The position numbers and the translations under genes are program-made. The notes under the pieces are model-generated. The model was not told the origin of the DNA, ran no database searches, and saw only the letters and a list, made by a program, of their open reading frames with translations. From Citrobacter werkmanii NBRC 105721 (GTDB taxonomy: Bacteria; Pseudomonadota; Gammaproteobacteria; Enterobacterales; Enterobacteriaceae), in contig BBMW01000009.1 in NCBI GenBank assembly GCA_000759755.1, positions 124,001 to 188,000 of the forward strand: a stretch of DNA of 64,000 bases, written 5' to 3'. Below, piece after piece: positions 30,435 to 41,058 of the stretch (positions within the stretch are counted from its first letter, which is position 1; the number at the start of each line of letters is the position of its first letter).

Positions 30435-30466
30435 AAATGTCCGTACATTTAAATGTACGGACATTT
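30435..30466. promoter_or_regulatory. 32-bp perfect palindrome, candidate GntR operator, site 2
   Basis: Left arm AAATGTCCGTACATTT and right arm AAATGTACGGACATTT are exact reverse complements with no spacer. Each arm is itself a near-palindrome (ATGT-CCGT-ACAT), so this may be two adjacent regulator sites. It lies between the lyase and the GntR-type gene. Confidence 0.75.
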
Positions 30467-30494
30467 ATAGTATTCATAAGAAATGTAGGGAATA

Positions 30495-30503
30495 GTCCGT
30501 ACA
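30495..30503. promoter_or_regulatory. Candidate GntR operator half-site, site 3
   Basis: GTCCGTACA repeats the core of the 32-bp palindrome 43 bases upstream of the regulator start. The same orientation as the left arm suggests another bound half-site. Confidence 0.4.
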
Positions 30504-30545
30504 AATTTTCGTGATAAAGATCACTAATATTTTGATGAAACTGCG

Positions 30546-31280
30546 ATGAAAGAATCTCTGTACAAGCGAATAGCACGTGAACTGGCACAGCAAATTTCGG
30601 TGGGAACCTTTGCCCCCGGCTCGCTGTTTCCTACGGAAATGGAACTGTGCGAAACATGGCAGGTCAGCCGCCACACCATGCGTGAGGCGTTAAGGGAATT
30701 AACAGAGCAAGGTTTGATTTCACGGCGTAAAGGCGCAGGCACCCGCGTTTGCGAACCTAAGGCTAACGGCGTCAATCATCCGCTATCGCATCTTGAGGAT
30801 CTGCTGCTGCTGGCCAGGAACAATCTGCGCGTCATCAAGAAAATCGATGAGATTGTGGCGGACATAGAGTTGTCCCAGTTGATTGGCTGCCCGCCAGGTT
30901 CCCGATGGCTGCACATTGCCAGTACCCGTGAAGATGCGCAAAACCCGGACGCGCCAATTTGCTGGACCGACAGTTACGCCAGCACGGATTACGCCAAGCT
31001 GCGCACGTACATCCGCGATGATCCGCACTCATTAATTAGCGATCTGATCGAAACGCACTACGGTATTAAAAGTCATGAAGTGCATCAGACCATTACGGCT
31101 GTCGGCGTACCCAAAAAGGTGGCAAAGATACTCAATGTAACACCTGATTCTCCGGCGATGAGAATTGTGCGTCGTTATCTGGACAGAGATGGGAAAGTAT
31201 TTGAGACGACGATTTCGATTCACCCGGCAGGACGCTATACCTGCTCAATCGTGCTGAAATCGCAAAGCTCAGGGGAATGA
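30546..31280 (+). CDS. GntR/HutC-subfamily transcriptional regulator
   Basis: A 244-residue regulator: N-terminal winged helix (MKESLYKRIARELAQQISVGTFAPGSLFPTEMELCETWQVSRHTMREALRELTEQGLISRRKGAGTRV, residues 1-68) followed by a UTRA ligand-binding domain (about 90-240). UTRA regulators usually repress a neighbouring catabolic operon and release DNA with a pathway metabolite. It diverges from the lyase/transporter pair, with three related palindromic elements between, so it very probably controls that operon and itself. The ligand is unknown. It is not HutC, which is present separately at 58529-59248. Confidence 0.9.
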   Translation: MKESLYKRIARELAQQISVGTFAPGSLFPTEMELCETWQVSRHTMREALRELTEQGLISRRKGAGTRVCEPKANGVNHPLSHLEDLLLLARNNLRVIKKIDEIVADIELSQLIGCPPGSRWLHIASTREDAQNPDAPICWTDSYASTDYAKLRTYIRDDPHSLISDLIETHYGIKSHEVHQTITAVGVPKKVAKILNVTPDSPAMRIVRRYLDRDGKVFETTISIHPAGRYTCSIVLKSQSSGE

Positions 31281-31289
31281 TTGACCTAG

Positions 31290-31314
31290 CCGGCCTACAC
31301 ATTATGTAGACCGG
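31290..31314. repeat. Hairpin between the GntR-type gene and rhlE
   Basis: CCGG-C-CTACA and TGTAG-A-CCGG pair with one mismatch, in the 67-bp gap between converging genes. Probably a REP-like element acting as a terminator. Confidence 0.6.
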
Positions 31315-31347
31315 ATAGCGTGTTTATACTGCCATACAGCTGGTGAA

Positions 31348-32691
31348 TTACTGCGCTGAAGACGGTCTGCGCGGACGGCGCGGTGGACGAGGCTTATCGC
31401 CTGCCGGTTTGCCTTCGCCGCTACGCGGTTTCGCTTTTGGCGCACCGCCATCCTGACGACGCGGCTGCTGGCCACGTCCTGCTCCGCCCTGACCGCGACC
31501 GCCACCACCACGCTGCTGGCGACCGTTCTGAATCGGCTCAGCTTTGATGGACGGGTCTGGCTCGTAGCCTGGCGTTGCAATACGCGGGATCTCTTTTTTC
31601 AGCAGCTTCTCGATGTCGCGCAACAGTTTGTGTTCATCGACGCACACCAGAGACAACGCTTCGCCGGTGGCAGCCGCACGACCGGTACGACCAATACGGT
31701 GCACGTAATCTTCCGGGACGTTCGGCAACTCGTAGTTCACCACGTGCGGCAGCTCTTCAATATCCAGCCCACGCGCGGCAATATCGGTTGCCACCAGCAC
31801 GCGAATATCACCGGATTTAAAATCGGCCAGCGCACGCGTACGCGCCCCCTGAGATTTGTTACCGTGGATCGCCGCGCTGCGGATGCCGTCTTTATTCAGC
31901 TGTTCTGCCAGATGGTTCGCACCGTGTTTGGTACGGGTAAACACCAGCACCTGCTGCCAGTTGCCCTGACCAATCATCTGCGACAACAGTTCACGTTTGC
32001 GTTTTTTATCCACGAAATGCACATGCTGAGTCACCTGCTCAGACGCGGTATTACGACGCGCCACTTCGATTTCCAGCGGGTTCTGCAGCAGCTTTTCGGC
32101 CAGCGATTTAATATCGTCAGAGAACGTTGCCGAGAACAGCAGGTTCTGGCGTTTTGCCGGCAGTTTGGCCAGAACGCGACGAATGTCATGAATAAAGCCC
32201 ATATCCAGCATGCGGTCAGCTTCATCCAGCACCAGAATTTCCACCTGATCCAGTTTCACCGCATTCTGGTGTTCCAGATCGAGCAAACGACCCGGGGTGG
32301 CAATCAGCACGTCTACACCGCCACGCAGCTTCATCATCTGCGGGTTAATGCTGACACCGCCGAAAACCACCAGCGAGCGAATATTGAGATACTTACTGTA
32401 ATCACGAACGTTTTCGCCAATCTGGGCTGCCAGTTCGCGAGTGGGCGTGAGGATCAGCGCACGAACCGGACGGCGGCTTTTACCATGCGGCTGATGAGTA
32501 ATCAGGTGCTGCAACAGCGGCAGGGTAAAACCTGCCGTTTTCCCCGTACCGGTCTGGGCGCTGGCCATCAGATCGCGGCCTTCCAGCACGGCAGGGATCG
32601 CCTGCTGCTGAATAGGGGTAGGTTCACGGTAACCCTGCTCGGCAACGGCACGTAAAATATCAGGGTTCAAACCAAGGGAATCAAAAGACAT
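31348..32691 (-). CDS. rhlE: ATP-dependent RNA helicase RhlE
   Basis: A 447-residue DEAD-box helicase. Q motif and motif I ([10 protein letters not shown], about residues 43-52), motif [15 protein letters not shown], motif III SATF, motif [11 protein letters not shown] are all present. The C-terminal tail is a basic, Gly/Arg-rich stretch ([23 protein letters not shown]) that binds RNA. E. coli RhlE is about 454 residues and works in ribosome assembly and RNA turnover. The CecR operator lies upstream in the divergent region, and E. coli CecR is known to control rhlE. Confidence 0.95.
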   Translation of the reverse strand: MSFDSLGLNPDILRAVAEQGYREPTPIQQQAIPAVLEGRDLMASAQTGTGKTAGFTLPLLQHLITHQPHGKSRRPVRALILTPTRELAAQIGENVRDYSKYLNIRSLVVFGGVSINPQMMKLRGGVDVLIATPGRLLDLEHQNAVKLDQVEILVLDEADRMLDMGFIHDIRRVLAKLPAKRQNLLFSATFSDDIKSLAEKLLQNPLEIEVARRNTASEQVTQHVHFVDKKRKRELLSQMIGQGNWQQVLVFTRTKHGANHLAEQLNKDGIRSAAIHGNKSQGARTRALADFKSGDIRVLVATDIAARGLDIEELPHVVNYELPNVPEDYVHRIGRTGRAAATGEALSLVCVDEHKLLRDIEKLLKKEIPRIATPGYEPDPSIKAEPIQNGRQQRGGGGRGQGGAGRGQQPRRQDGGAPKAKPRSGEGKPAGDKPRPPRRPRRPSSAQ

Positions 32692-32912
32692 AACAACTCC
32701 GAACCGCCCTGACCGTTACCGGTGTCGTTTTCAGGGAGATACACACAATAGAGATGACAAAAACCACAATGTCATGAAGGGGCGGAGTGTAGCAGTTTTT
32801 GTGATGTACCGCATAAATTATCCCTTCAACGGAAAATAACCTCGCAGACTGGACAAGGTTGCACATCAGTCATAATCTTAATCAATCGATTGATTAAGAT
32901 CAGAGTCGTGCC
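32692..32912. promoter_or_regulatory. Divergent region of rhlE and cecR
   Basis: These 221 bases contain the CecR-type palindrome at 32875-32900. No gene is present. Confidence 0.5.
32875..32900. promoter_or_regulatory. CecR operator, 26-bp perfect palindrome
   Basis: The left arm ATCTTAATCAATC and its exact reverse complement GATTGATTAAGAT abut without a spacer, 12 bases before the cecR ATG. CecR (YbiH) represses rhlE and its own operon in E. coli. Confidence 0.8.
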
Positions 32913-33590
32913 ATGAATACACCCACCATGACAACCAAAGGTGAACAGGCGAAAAATCAGCTCATCGCCGCCGCGCTGGCGCAGTTCGGCGAGTATGGTC
33001 TGCACGCCACAACGCGCGATATCGCCGCGCAGGCCGGGCAAAACATTGCGGCCATCACCTACTATTTTGGCTCAAAAGAGGATTTATACCTCGCCTGCGC
33101 CCAGTGGATTGCTGATTTTATTGGCTCACAGTTTCGCCCGCATGCAGAAGAAGCCGAACGTCTGTTTGCTCAGCCGGAGCCGGATCGTGGCGCGATGCGC
33201 GAACTTATCCTGCGCGCCTGTAAAAATATGATCATGCTGTTAACCCAGGACGACACCGTTAACCTGAGCAAATTTATCTCGCGCGAACAGCTTTCACCCA
33301 CCGCGGCTTATCAACTGGTGCACGACCAGGTTATCAATCCGCTGCATACCCACCTGACGCGCCTGATTGCTGCCTATACTGGTCGCGATGCCAACGATAC
33401 CCAAATGATTCTGCACACCCACGCCATACTCGGCGAAGTGCTGGCCTTTCGTCTGGGGAAAGAAACTATTCTGTTGCGGACGGGCTGGTCACAATTTGAT
33501 GAGGATAAAACTGCGCTGATTGAGCAAACCGTTACCTGTCACATCGATCTTATTCTGCAAGGTTTAACGCAAAGGAGTCTGGAGTCATGA
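32913..33590 (+). CDS. cecR: TetR-family regulator CecR (YbiH)
   Basis: A 225-residue TetR-type regulator. The DNA-binding domain is [52 protein letters not shown] (about residues 8-60), with a ligand-binding C-terminal domain. In E. coli it affects sensitivity to cefoperazone and chloramphenicol and regulates rhlE and ybhGFSR. Its stop overlaps the ybhG start by 4 bases, so it is the first gene of that operon. Confidence 0.95.
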   Translation: MNTPTMTTKGEQAKNQLIAAALAQFGEYGLHATTRDIAAQAGQNIAAITYYFGSKEDLYLACAQWIADFIGSQFRPHAEEAERLFAQPEPDRGAMRELILRACKNMIMLLTQDDTVNLSKFISREQLSPTAAYQLVHDQVINPLHTHLTRLIAAYTGRDANDTQMILHTHAILGEVLAFRLGKETILLRTGWSQFDEDKTALIEQTVTCHIDLILQGLTQRSLES

Positions 33591-34582
33591 AAAAACCTGT
33601 CGTTCTCGGGCTGGTTATCGCGGCCCTCGTTGCCGTGATTGCCGGTGGAACGTGGTGGTATCAAAGTCGGCAAGATAACGGTCTGACGCTCTACGGCAAC
33701 GTCGATATCCGTAGCGTCAATCTGAGTTTTCGCGTCGGCGGCAGGCTGGCCTCGCTGGCGGTTGACGAAGGCGACGCCATTACCGCTGGTCAGGTGCTGG
33801 GCGAACTGGACCACGCGCCGTATGAAAACGCATTAATGCAGGCAAAAGCGAATGTTGCCGCTGCCCAGGCGCAATACGATCTGATGCTGGCTGGTTATCG
33901 TGAAGAAGAGATTGCGCAAACCGCAGCGGCGGTCAAACAGGCGCAGGCCGCCTATGATTATGCGCAAAACTTTTACAATCGCCAGGTAGGACTGTGGAAA
34001 AGCCGCACCATCTCAGCTAACGATCTGGAAAACGCCCGTTCATCACGTGACCAGGCGCTGGCCTCACTGAAATCAGCCCAGGATAAACTCGCCCAGTATC
34101 GCAGCGGTAATCGTGTGCAGGATATTGAGCAGGCGAAAGCCACGCTCGAACAAGCACAAGCTGAGCTGGCGCAGGCTGAGCTGAATTTGCATGACACCAC
34201 GTTAACCTCTCCGTCTGACGGCACGATTCTCACCCGGGCGGTTGAACCGGGTAGCATGCTGAACGAAGGAGGCACGGTACTGACGCTATCACTCACGCGT
34301 CCGGTCTGGGTTCGCGCCTACGTTGACGAACGAAATCTGAGCCAGGCGCAGCCAGGACGCGAAATTCTGCTCTACACCGATGGCCGCCCGGATAAGCCTT
34401 ATCACGGTAAAATTGGCTTCGTGTCGCCCACAGCCGAGTTTACCCCGAAAACGGTCGAGACCCCTGACCTGCGTACCGACCTGGTTTATCGTCTGCGCAT
34501 TGTGGTGACCGACGCAGACGATGCGCTGCGCCAGGGAATGCCGGTAACAATAAAGTTTGGCGATGAGGCGCGGCATGACTGA
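33587..34582 (+). CDS. ybhG: Membrane fusion/HlyD-like protein YbhG
   Basis: A 331-residue HlyD-type periplasmic adaptor. It has an N-terminal membrane anchor ([20 protein letters not shown]), a lipoyl/biotinyl-like half-domain, a long alanine/glutamine-rich coiled coil (about residues 85-200) and a beta-barrel domain. It partners the YbhFSR ABC exporter. The start overlaps cecR and the stop overlaps ybhF by 8 bases, indicating tight coupling. Confidence 0.94.
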   Translation: MKKPVVLGLVIAALVAVIAGGTWWYQSRQDNGLTLYGNVDIRSVNLSFRVGGRLASLAVDEGDAITAGQVLGELDHAPYENALMQAKANVAAAQAQYDLMLAGYREEEIAQTAAAVKQAQAAYDYAQNFYNRQVGLWKSRTISANDLENARSSRDQALASLKSAQDKLAQYRSGNRVQDIEQAKATLEQAQAELAQAELNLHDTTLTSPSDGTILTRAVEPGSMLNEGGTVLTLSLTRPVWVRAYVDERNLSQAQPGREILLYTDGRPDKPYHGKIGFVSPTAEFTPKTVETPDLRTDLVYRLRIVVTDADDALRQGMPVTIKFGDEARHD

Positions 34583-36311
34583 CGCCGTCATTACGCTGAA
34601 TGGGCTGACGAAAAACTTTGCCGGAATGGAAAAACCGGCCGTCGCCCCGCTCGACTGTACCGTTCATGCCGGCTACGTGACCGGGCTTGTCGGGCCGGAC
34701 GGCGCGGGCAAAACCACGCTGATGCGCATGCTGGCGGGTTTGTTAAAACCCGACGCCGGAAGTGCTGCGGTAATTGGTTTTGATCCCATCAAAGACGACA
34801 GCGCCCTGCATGCCGTGCTGGGTTATATGCCACAGAAATTTGGCCTGTACGAAGATTTAACGGTTATGGAGAACCTCAATCTCTATGCCGATTTGCGCAG
34901 CGTCACCGGTGAAACGCGAGAAAAAACCTTTGCCCGGCTACTGGAATTCACCTCGCTGGGGCCATTTACCGGACGACTGGCTGGCAAGCTTTCCGGTGGC
35001 ATGAAACAGAAGCTCGGGCTTGCCTGTACGCTGGTCGGCGAACCCAAAGTGTTGCTGCTGGATGAGCCAGGTGTCGGCGTCGACCCTATTTCCCGTCGCG
35101 AGTTGTGGCAAATGGTCCATGAACTGGCGGGCGACGGGATGCTGATCCTCTGGAGTACCTCCTATCTGGATGAAGCTGAGCAATGTCGTGATGTGTTGCT
35201 GATGAATGAAGGCGAATTGCTGTATCAGGGCGATCCGACCCAGCTTACGCAGACGATGGCCGGACGCAGCTTTTTAATGAGCAGCCCGCAGGAAAATAAC
35301 CGCCGACTGCTGCAACGCGTGTTAAAACTGCCGCAGGTCAGCGATGGGATGATTCAGGGGAAATCCGTCCGTTTGATCCTGAAAAAAGAGGCCACGGCCC
35401 AGCAGATTCAGGACGCGAACGGTATGCCGGAGATAACCATCAACGAAACCGTTCCCCGTTTCGAGGATGCTTTTATCGATTTACTCGGCGGGGCCGGAAC
35501 ATCAGAGTCGCCGCTGGGTGCTATCCTGCATACCGTGGAAGGCACGCCTGGCGAAACGGTGATCGAAGCCAAAGCGTTGACCAAAAAGTTCGGCGATTTT
35601 GCCGCTACCGACCATGTAGACTTTGCCGTGCAGCGCGGCGAGATTTTTGGCCTGTTAGGCCCCAACGGCGCCGGAAAATCCACCACCTTTAAAATGATGT
35701 GCGGTCTGCTGGTTCCCACCTCCGGCAAAGCGCTGGTGCTGGATATGGACCTCAAAGTCAGCTCCGGCAAAGCGCGTCAGCATCTGGGCTATATGGCGCA
35801 GAAATTCTCCCTGTACGGCAACCTGACGGTTGAACAGAATCTGCGTTTTTTCTCCGGCGTCTACGGCCTGCGCGGTCGAGCGCAGAAAGAGAAGATCGAT
35901 CGCATGAGTGAGGCATTTGGCCTGAAAAGCATCGCCTCCCACGCTACCGACGAGCTACCGCTGGGCTTTAAACAACGTCTGGCGCTGGCCTGCTCGCTGA
36001 TGCATGAGCCAGATATCCTGTTTCTCGATGAACCCACTTCCGGGGTTGATCCCCTTACCCGTCGAGAATTCTGGTTGCATATCAACAGTATGGTGGAAAA
36101 AGGCGTCACGGTGATGGTGACTACCCACTTTATGGATGAGGCGGAATATTGCGATCGCATCGGGCTGGTGTATCGCGGCAAACTGATCGCCAGCGGCACG
36201 CCGGACGACCTGAAAGCAAAGGCTGCCGATAGCGACACACCGGACCCAACCATGGAGCAGGCGTTTATTACGCTCATCAATGACTGGGATAAGGAGCATA
36301 CGCATGAGTAA
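34575..36311 (+). CDS. ybhF: ABC exporter ATPase YbhF (tandem nucleotide-binding domains)
   Basis: A 578-residue protein with two ABC ATPase domains in one chain. Domain 1 has the Walker A variant GPDGAGKTT and Walker [12 protein letters not shown]; domain 2 has GPNGAGKST and [10 protein letters not shown]. The first Q-loop/D-loop features deviate from the usual forms. It energises the YbhS/YbhR permeases, reported to export cefazolin and/or sodium in E. coli. I start at the ATG at 34575 ([10 protein letters not shown]), which overlaps the end of ybhG; an ATG at 34557 lacks support. Confidence 0.95.
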   Translation: MTDAVITLNGLTKNFAGMEKPAVAPLDCTVHAGYVTGLVGPDGAGKTTLMRMLAGLLKPDAGSAAVIGFDPIKDDSALHAVLGYMPQKFGLYEDLTVMENLNLYADLRSVTGETREKTFARLLEFTSLGPFTGRLAGKLSGGMKQKLGLACTLVGEPKVLLLDEPGVGVDPISRRELWQMVHELAGDGMLILWSTSYLDEAEQCRDVLLMNEGELLYQGDPTQLTQTMAGRSFLMSSPQENNRRLLQRVLKLPQVSDGMIQGKSVRLILKKEATAQQIQDANGMPEITINETVPRFEDAFIDLLGGAGTSESPLGAILHTVEGTPGETVIEAKALTKKFGDFAATDHVDFAVQRGEIFGLLGPNGAGKSTTFKMMCGLLVPTSGKALVLDMDLKVSSGKARQHLGYMAQKFSLYGNLTVEQNLRFFSGVYGLRGRAQKEKIDRMSEAFGLKSIASHATDELPLGFKQRLALACSLMHEPDILFLDEPTSGVDPLTRREFWLHINSMVEKGVTVMVTTHFMDEAEYCDRIGLVYRGKLIASGTPDDLKAKAADSDTPDPTMEQAFITLINDWDKEHTHE

Positions 36312-37437
36312 CTCCGCGCTCTCATGGCGACGCGTACGCGCGCTGTGCGTAAAAGAGACGCGCCAGATCGTCCGCGATCCCAGCAGTTGGCTGATTGCGG
36401 TGGTGATCCCGTTGTTGCTGCTGTTTATCTTCGGCTACGGGATCAACCTCGACTCCAGCAAGCTGCGAGTGGGAATTTTGCTCGAACAGCAGAGCGAAGA
36501 GGCGCTGGATTTTACGCACACCATGACCGGTTCGCCGTACATTGACGCCACCATCAGCGATAACCGTCAGGAATTGATTGAGAAAATGCAGGCCGGGCGC
36601 ATTCGCGGGCTGGTGGTGATCCCGGTAGATTTTGCCCAACAAATGGCGCGACCCGGCGACACAGCCCCTATTCAGGTGATTACTGACGGCAGCGAACCGA
36701 ATACCGCCAACTTTGTGCAGGGTTATGTCGAAGGTATCTGGCAGATTTGGCAGCAACAGCGGGCAGAGGATCGCGGGGAATCGTTCAAGCCGTTAATCGA
36801 TGTGCAGACCCGCTACTGGTTTAACCCGGCGGCTATCAGCCAGCACTTTATTATTCCCGGGGCGGTAACCATCATCATGACGGTGATTGGCGCGATCCTC
36901 ACCTCGTTAGTGGTGGCGCGTGAATGGGAGCGCGGCACCATGGAAGCTCTGTTGTCTACCGAAGTTACCCGCGTTGAGCTGCTGCTGTGCAAACTGATCC
37001 CCTATTACTTTTTAGGCATGCTGGCGATGCTGCTGTGTATGCTGGTGTCGGTGTTTATTCTTGGCGTGCCCTATCGCGGCTCGTTGTTAATCCTGTTTTT
37101 TATTACCAGCCTGTTCCTGCTCAGTACGCTCGGTATGGGCCTGCTTATCTCCACCATCACCCGTAATCAGTTTAACGCCGCGCAGGTTGCGCTGAACGCC
37201 GCTTTCCTGCCCTCGATTATGTTGTCGGGGTTTATCTTCCAGATAGACAGCATGCCGGCGATTATCCGCGCGGTGACTTACATTATTCCGGCGCGCTATT
37301 TCGTCAGCACCCTGCAAAGCCTTTTTTTGGCGGGCAACATTCCAGTGGTGCTGGTTATCAACGTGCTGTTTTTAATCGCTTCGGCGGTAATGTTTATTGG
37401 CCTGACGTGGCTGAAAACCAAACGTCGGCTGGATTAA
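36304..37437 (+). CDS. ybhS: ABC exporter permease YbhS
   Basis: A 377-residue ABC-2-type permease: one N-terminal helix ([21 protein letters not shown]), a large periplasmic domain, then about five C-terminal helices. Length equals E. coli YbhS. The start at 36304 overlaps the end of ybhF by 8 bases. It forms the transport channel with its paralogue YbhR. Confidence 0.95.
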   Translation: MSNSALSWRRVRALCVKETRQIVRDPSSWLIAVVIPLLLLFIFGYGINLDSSKLRVGILLEQQSEEALDFTHTMTGSPYIDATISDNRQELIEKMQAGRIRGLVVIPVDFAQQMARPGDTAPIQVITDGSEPNTANFVQGYVEGIWQIWQQQRAEDRGESFKPLIDVQTRYWFNPAAISQHFIIPGAVTIIMTVIGAILTSLVVAREWERGTMEALLSTEVTRVELLLCKLIPYYFLGMLAMLLCMLVSVFILGVPYRGSLLILFFITSLFLLSTLGMGLLISTITRNQFNAAQVALNAAFLPSIMLSGFIFQIDSMPAIIRAVTYIIPARYFVSTLQSLFLAGNIPVVLVINVLFLIASAVMFIGLTWLKTKRRLD

Positions 37438-37447
37438 GGGGACGGGC

Positions 37448-38554
37448 ATGTTTCATCGTTTATGGACATTGATTCGCAAAGAGCTGCAATCGCTATTACG
37501 CGAACCACAGACGCGAGCCATTCTGATTCTACCGGTGCTGATTCAGGTCATTCTGTTCCCGTTCGCCGCGACGCTGGAAGTGACCAACGCTACTATCGCT
37601 ATCTATAACGAAGACAATGGCAAACACTCGGTGGAGCTTACCCAGCGCTTCGCCCGCGCCAGCGCCTTTACGCATGTCCTGTTACTGAAAAGCCCACAGG
37701 AGATCCAGCCCACCATCGACACGCAAAAAGCGCTGCTGCTGGTGCGCTTCCCGGCCAACTTTTCGCGGAATCTGGATACCTTCCAGCAAGCGCCCATGCA
37801 AATTATCCTCGATGGACGTAACTCAAACAGCGCGCAAATTGCCGCCAATTACCTGCAGCAGATCGTGAAGGAGTACCAGCAGCAGCTGATGGACGGCAAG
37901 CCAAAACCGAACAACAGCGAACTGGTGGTACGTAACTGGTATAACCCGAATCTGGACTACAAATGGTTCGTGGTTCCGTCGCTGATCGCCATGATCACCA
38001 CCATCGGCGTGATGATCGTCACCTCGCTGTCGGTGGCCCGCGAGCGCGAACAGGGCACGCTCGATCAACTGCTGGTCTCCCCGCTAACCACCTGGCAGAT
38101 ATTCATCGGCAAGGCAGTGCCCGCGCTGATTGTGGCCACTTTTCAGGCCACCATTGTGCTGGCGATCGGCATCTGGGCTTATCACATTCCGTTTGCCGGT
38201 TCACTGGGGCTGTTCTATTTCACGATGGTGATTTATGGGCTGTCGCTGGTCGGTTTTGGTCTGCTGATTTCATCGCTGTGCGCCACCCAGCAGCAGGCGT
38301 TTATCGGCGTATTTGTCTTTATGATGCCGGCGATATTGCTCTCAGGCTACGTCTCGCCGGTCGAAAATATGCCGGTATGGTTACAGAATCTGACGTGGAT
38401 AAACCCGATCCGCCATTTTACGGACATCACGAAACAGATTTACCTGAAGGATGCGAGTCTGAAGATTGTCTGGGGAAGTTTGTGGCCGCTGTTGGTGATA
38501 GCGGCCACAACCGGCTCAGCGGCGTATGCGATGTTTCGCCGCAAGGTGATGTAG
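37448..38554 (+). CDS. ybhR: ABC exporter permease YbhR
   Basis: A 368-residue ABC-2-type permease, paralogue of YbhS with the same layout (N-terminal helix [21 protein letters not shown], periplasmic domain, five C-terminal helices ending YAMFRRKVM). It is 10 bases after ybhS. Its last 39 bases overlap the 3' end of ybhQ on the other strand. Confidence 0.95.
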   Translation: MFHRLWTLIRKELQSLLREPQTRAILILPVLIQVILFPFAATLEVTNATIAIYNEDNGKHSVELTQRFARASAFTHVLLLKSPQEIQPTIDTQKALLLVRFPANFSRNLDTFQQAPMQIILDGRNSNSAQIAANYLQQIVKEYQQQLMDGKPKPNNSELVVRNWYNPNLDYKWFVVPSLIAMITTIGVMIVTSLSVAREREQGTLDQLLVSPLTTWQIFIGKAVPALIVATFQATIVLAIGIWAYHIPFAGSLGLFYFTMVIYGLSLVGFGLLISSLCATQQQAFIGVFVFMMPAILLSGYVSPVENMPVWLQNLTWINPIRHFTDITKQIYLKDASLKIVWGSLWPLLVIAATTGSAAYAMFRRKVM

Positions 38555-38926
38555 CTTTTTGTCTTTCGCCAACAGCGACACCACGGCGGGTCCGGCAAGG
38601 ATCACCAGCCCCGCCAGGGCCAGCAAGACGTTGTTTTGCAGCACGCGCGACAGCAGCCACAGTACGATCATCGCGGCACCGAAATACCACGTCGTAGTGA
38701 GTTCTTCCAGCACATCCGCCACGTCGCGCCAGCGCTGTTCATGGTGACGTTGCAAGGCCAGCATTAATAAAACCGTTACGCCGTAAACGACGCATAATCC
38801 CAGGCCGACGTGCACCAGCGTGCCGCTCATCCAGCCCATTACCAGCAATGCCACTACCAGTAAATGCAACACAATCTGCCAGCAACTTAGACCCGTTGCG
38901 ACACGAACACGTTGTTGCCACCTCAT
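38516..38926 (-). CDS. ybhQ: Inner membrane protein YbhQ
   Basis: A 136-residue protein with about four hydrophobic helices and a basic C-terminus ([16 protein letters not shown]). Length equals E. coli YbhQ. Its function is not established. Its final 13 codons overlap ybhR antisense, leaving no intergenic terminator between the two. Confidence 0.9.
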   Translation of the reverse strand: MRWQQRVRVATGLSCWQIVLHLLVVALLVMGWMSGTLVHVGLGLCVVYGVTVLLMLALQRHHEQRWRDVADVLEELTTTWYFGAAMIVLWLLSRVLQNNVLLALAGLVILAGPAVVSLLAKDKKLHHLAAKHRIRR

Positions 38927-39058
38927 GGCTTTTCTCCTGAAGGATTTTCGACTAATTGTTCAGAGTACCGGACTTTACGGAAAATTCCGCAACACCGCAT
39001 CTTTTTGTGACGACGACTACACTATTTTAATCAGGAAAGTGACGCCAACGGGAGAATC

Positions 39059-39820
39059 ATGGCCAGACAAACAGAACGGTTTTCATTCAATGTGCTCACC
39101 ATTAATACTCATAAAGGGTTTACCGCCTTCAATCGGCGTTTTATTTTGCCTGAGTTGCGGGAAGCCGTCAGAACGGTCGGGGCGGATATTGTGTGCCTGC
39201 AAGAGGTAATGGGCGCACACGAGGTGCATCCTCTGCATGTGGAAAACTGGCCGGACACCACGCACTACGAATTTCTGGCGGATACCATGTGGAGCGACTT
39301 CGCTTATGGACGTAACGCCGTGTATCCGCAAGGGCATCACGGTAACGCCGTGCTGTCGCGCTATCCTATTGAACATTATGAAAATCGCGATGTGTCGGTC
39401 GGCGCGAGTGAAAAACGCGGGGTCCTGTACTGCCGCATCGTGCCGCCGATGCTCTCCCACCCGGTTCACGTGATGTGTGTCCATCTCGGTTTGCGTGAAG
39501 CTCACCGTCAGGCCCAGCTCGCTATGCTGGCAGATTGGGTGAATGCCTTACCTGAGGGTGAGCCCGTTGTGGTCGCCGGAGATTTCAACGACTGGCGACA
39601 AAAAGCCAATCATCCGTTGAAAGCCAATGCCGACCTTGACGAGATTTTTACCCGCGCCCACGGTCGCCCGGCGCGGACGTTTCCGGTGCAGTTTCCCCTG
39701 CTACGTCTCGACAGGATCTATGTGAAAAATGCGAATGCCAGCACCCCAACGGCGCTGGCGCTGCGTCACTGGCGACATTTGTCCGATCATGCCCCTCTGA
39801 GTGCGGAGATTCATTTATGA
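39059..39820 (+). CDS. ybhP: Endonuclease/exonuclease/phosphatase family protein YbhP
   Basis: A 253-residue protein with the EEP fold: [13 protein letters not shown] at the start, IVCLQEV (metal-binding Glu), and the C-terminal GDFNDW and SDHAPL motifs. The domain hydrolyses phosphodiesters or phosphomonoesters; the YbhP substrate is not proven. Its stop overlaps clsB by 4 bases, and the conserved ybhP-clsB-ybhN order suggests a link to phospholipid metabolism. Confidence 0.92.
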   Translation: MARQTERFSFNVLTINTHKGFTAFNRRFILPELREAVRTVGADIVCLQEVMGAHEVHPLHVENWPDTTHYEFLADTMWSDFAYGRNAVYPQGHHGNAVLSRYPIEHYENRDVSVGASEKRGVLYCRIVPPMLSHPVHVMCVHLGLREAHRQAQLAMLADWVNALPEGEPVVVAGDFNDWRQKANHPLKANADLDEIFTRAHGRPARTFPVQFPLLRLDRIYVKNANASTPTALALRHWRHLSDHAPLSAEIHL

Positions 39821-41058
39821 AATTTGGCTGGCGTGAAGGCAATCAAATTCAACTACTGGAAAACGGCGATCAGTTCTACCCCGCCGTGTTTGACGCCATT
39901 GAACAGGCGCAACAAAAGATTATCCTCGAAACCTTCATCTGGTTTGAGGATGCGGTCGGAAAACAGCTGCATGCCGCGCTGCTGAGTGCAGCACGTCGCG
40001 GCGTCAAAGCCGAAGTACTGCTGGATGGCTATGGCTCGCCGGACCTCAGCGACAGCTTCGTTAATGAGCTAACCGCAGCTGGCATTGTTTTCCGCTACTA
40101 CGATCCGCGCCCGCGTCTGTTCGGCATGCGCACTAATCTCTTTCGCCGTATGCATCGTAAAATTGTGGTCATTGATGACCGCGTTGCTTTCGTCGGCGGC
40201 ATCAATTATTCCGCTGAACATATGTCTGATTACGGCCCTGAGGCCAAGCAGGATTACGCCGTACGCGTTGAAGGTCCCATCGTGGCCGACATCCTGACAT
40301 TCGTACTGGAAAACCTGCCGGGCCAGAGCGCCGTACGCCGCTGGTGGCGACGTCATCATCGGGCAATCGAAAATCATCGGCCTGGCGAAGCGCAGGTGCT
40401 GTTTGTCTGGCGCGACAACGAAGAACATCGCGATGATATTGAACGCCATTATTTGAAAATGCTTACCCAGGCCAGACGGGAAGTGATCATTGCCAATGCC
40501 TACTTCTTTCCCGGTTATCGCTTTCTGCATGCCCTGCGTAAAGCGGCCCGACGCGGCGTTCGGGTAAAACTCATCGTGCAGGGTGAACCGGATATGCCGA
40601 TTGTGAAAGTGGGCGCCCGCCTGCTGTACAACTATCTGGTAAAAGGCGGCGTCCATGTCTATGAATATCGCCGTAAACCTCTGCATGGCAAAGTCGCGCT
40701 AATGGACGATCATTGGGCGACGGTAGGCTCCAGCAATCTTGACCCGCTCAGCCTGTCGCTGAATCTGGAAGCGAATCTCATTATTCATGACCGTGCGTTT
40801 AACCAGACTCTGCGCGATAACCTGAACCCTATTATTGCGCAGGACTGCAAGCGGGTTGATGAATCCATGCTGCCCAAACGCACCTGGTGGAACCTGACTA
40901 AAAGCGTGCTGGCGTTCCACTTTTTACGCCATTTCCCGGCGCTGGTCGGCTGGCTACCCGCACATACACCACATCTGACCGAGGTAGAACCGCCCGCACA
41001 GCCTGCCATGGAAACGCAGGATCGCATTCAAACTGAGGATGTCGGAGGAAAATCCTGA
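39817..41058 (+). CDS. clsB: Cardiolipin synthase B
   Basis: A 413-residue phospholipase-D-superfamily enzyme with two HKD motifs: [16 protein letters not shown] (about residues 113-128) and [18 protein letters not shown] (about residues 289-306). It condenses phosphatidylglycerol molecules, or phosphatidylglycerol with other donors, to cardiolipin at the membrane; E. coli ClsB has the same length. It shares its ends with ybhP and ybhN (overlaps of 4 and 1 bases). Confidence 0.95.
   Translation: MKFGWREGNQIQLLENGDQFYPAVFDAIEQAQQKIILETFIWFEDAVGKQLHAALLSAARRGVKAEVLLDGYGSPDLSDSFVNELTAAGIVFRYYDPRPRLFGMRTNLFRRMHRKIVVIDDRVAFVGGINYSAEHMSDYGPEAKQDYAVRVEGPIVADILTFVLENLPGQSAVRRWWRRHHRAIENHRPGEAQVLFVWRDNEEHRDDIERHYLKMLTQARREVIIANAYFFPGYRFLHALRKAARRGVRVKLIVQGEPDMPIVKVGARLLYNYLVKGGVHVYEYRRKPLHGKVALMDDHWATVGSSNLDPLSLSLNLEANLIIHDRAFNQTLRDNLNPIIAQDCKRVDESMLPKRTWWNLTKSVLAFHFLRHFPALVGWLPAHTPHLTEVEPPAQPAMETQDRIQTEDVGGKS

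Noticed and set aside
30546-31280. Calling the GntR-type regulator a second HutC
   Set aside because: It shares only the subfamily fold; its operators (ATGTCCGTACA) differ from the HutC element (TTGTATAGACA) and hutC is present at 58529-59248.
31630-32655. 341-codon plus-strand frame opposite rhlE
   Set aside because: Antisense shadow of a strongly conserved gene; composition (His/Gln/Thr-rich) is typical of such shadows.
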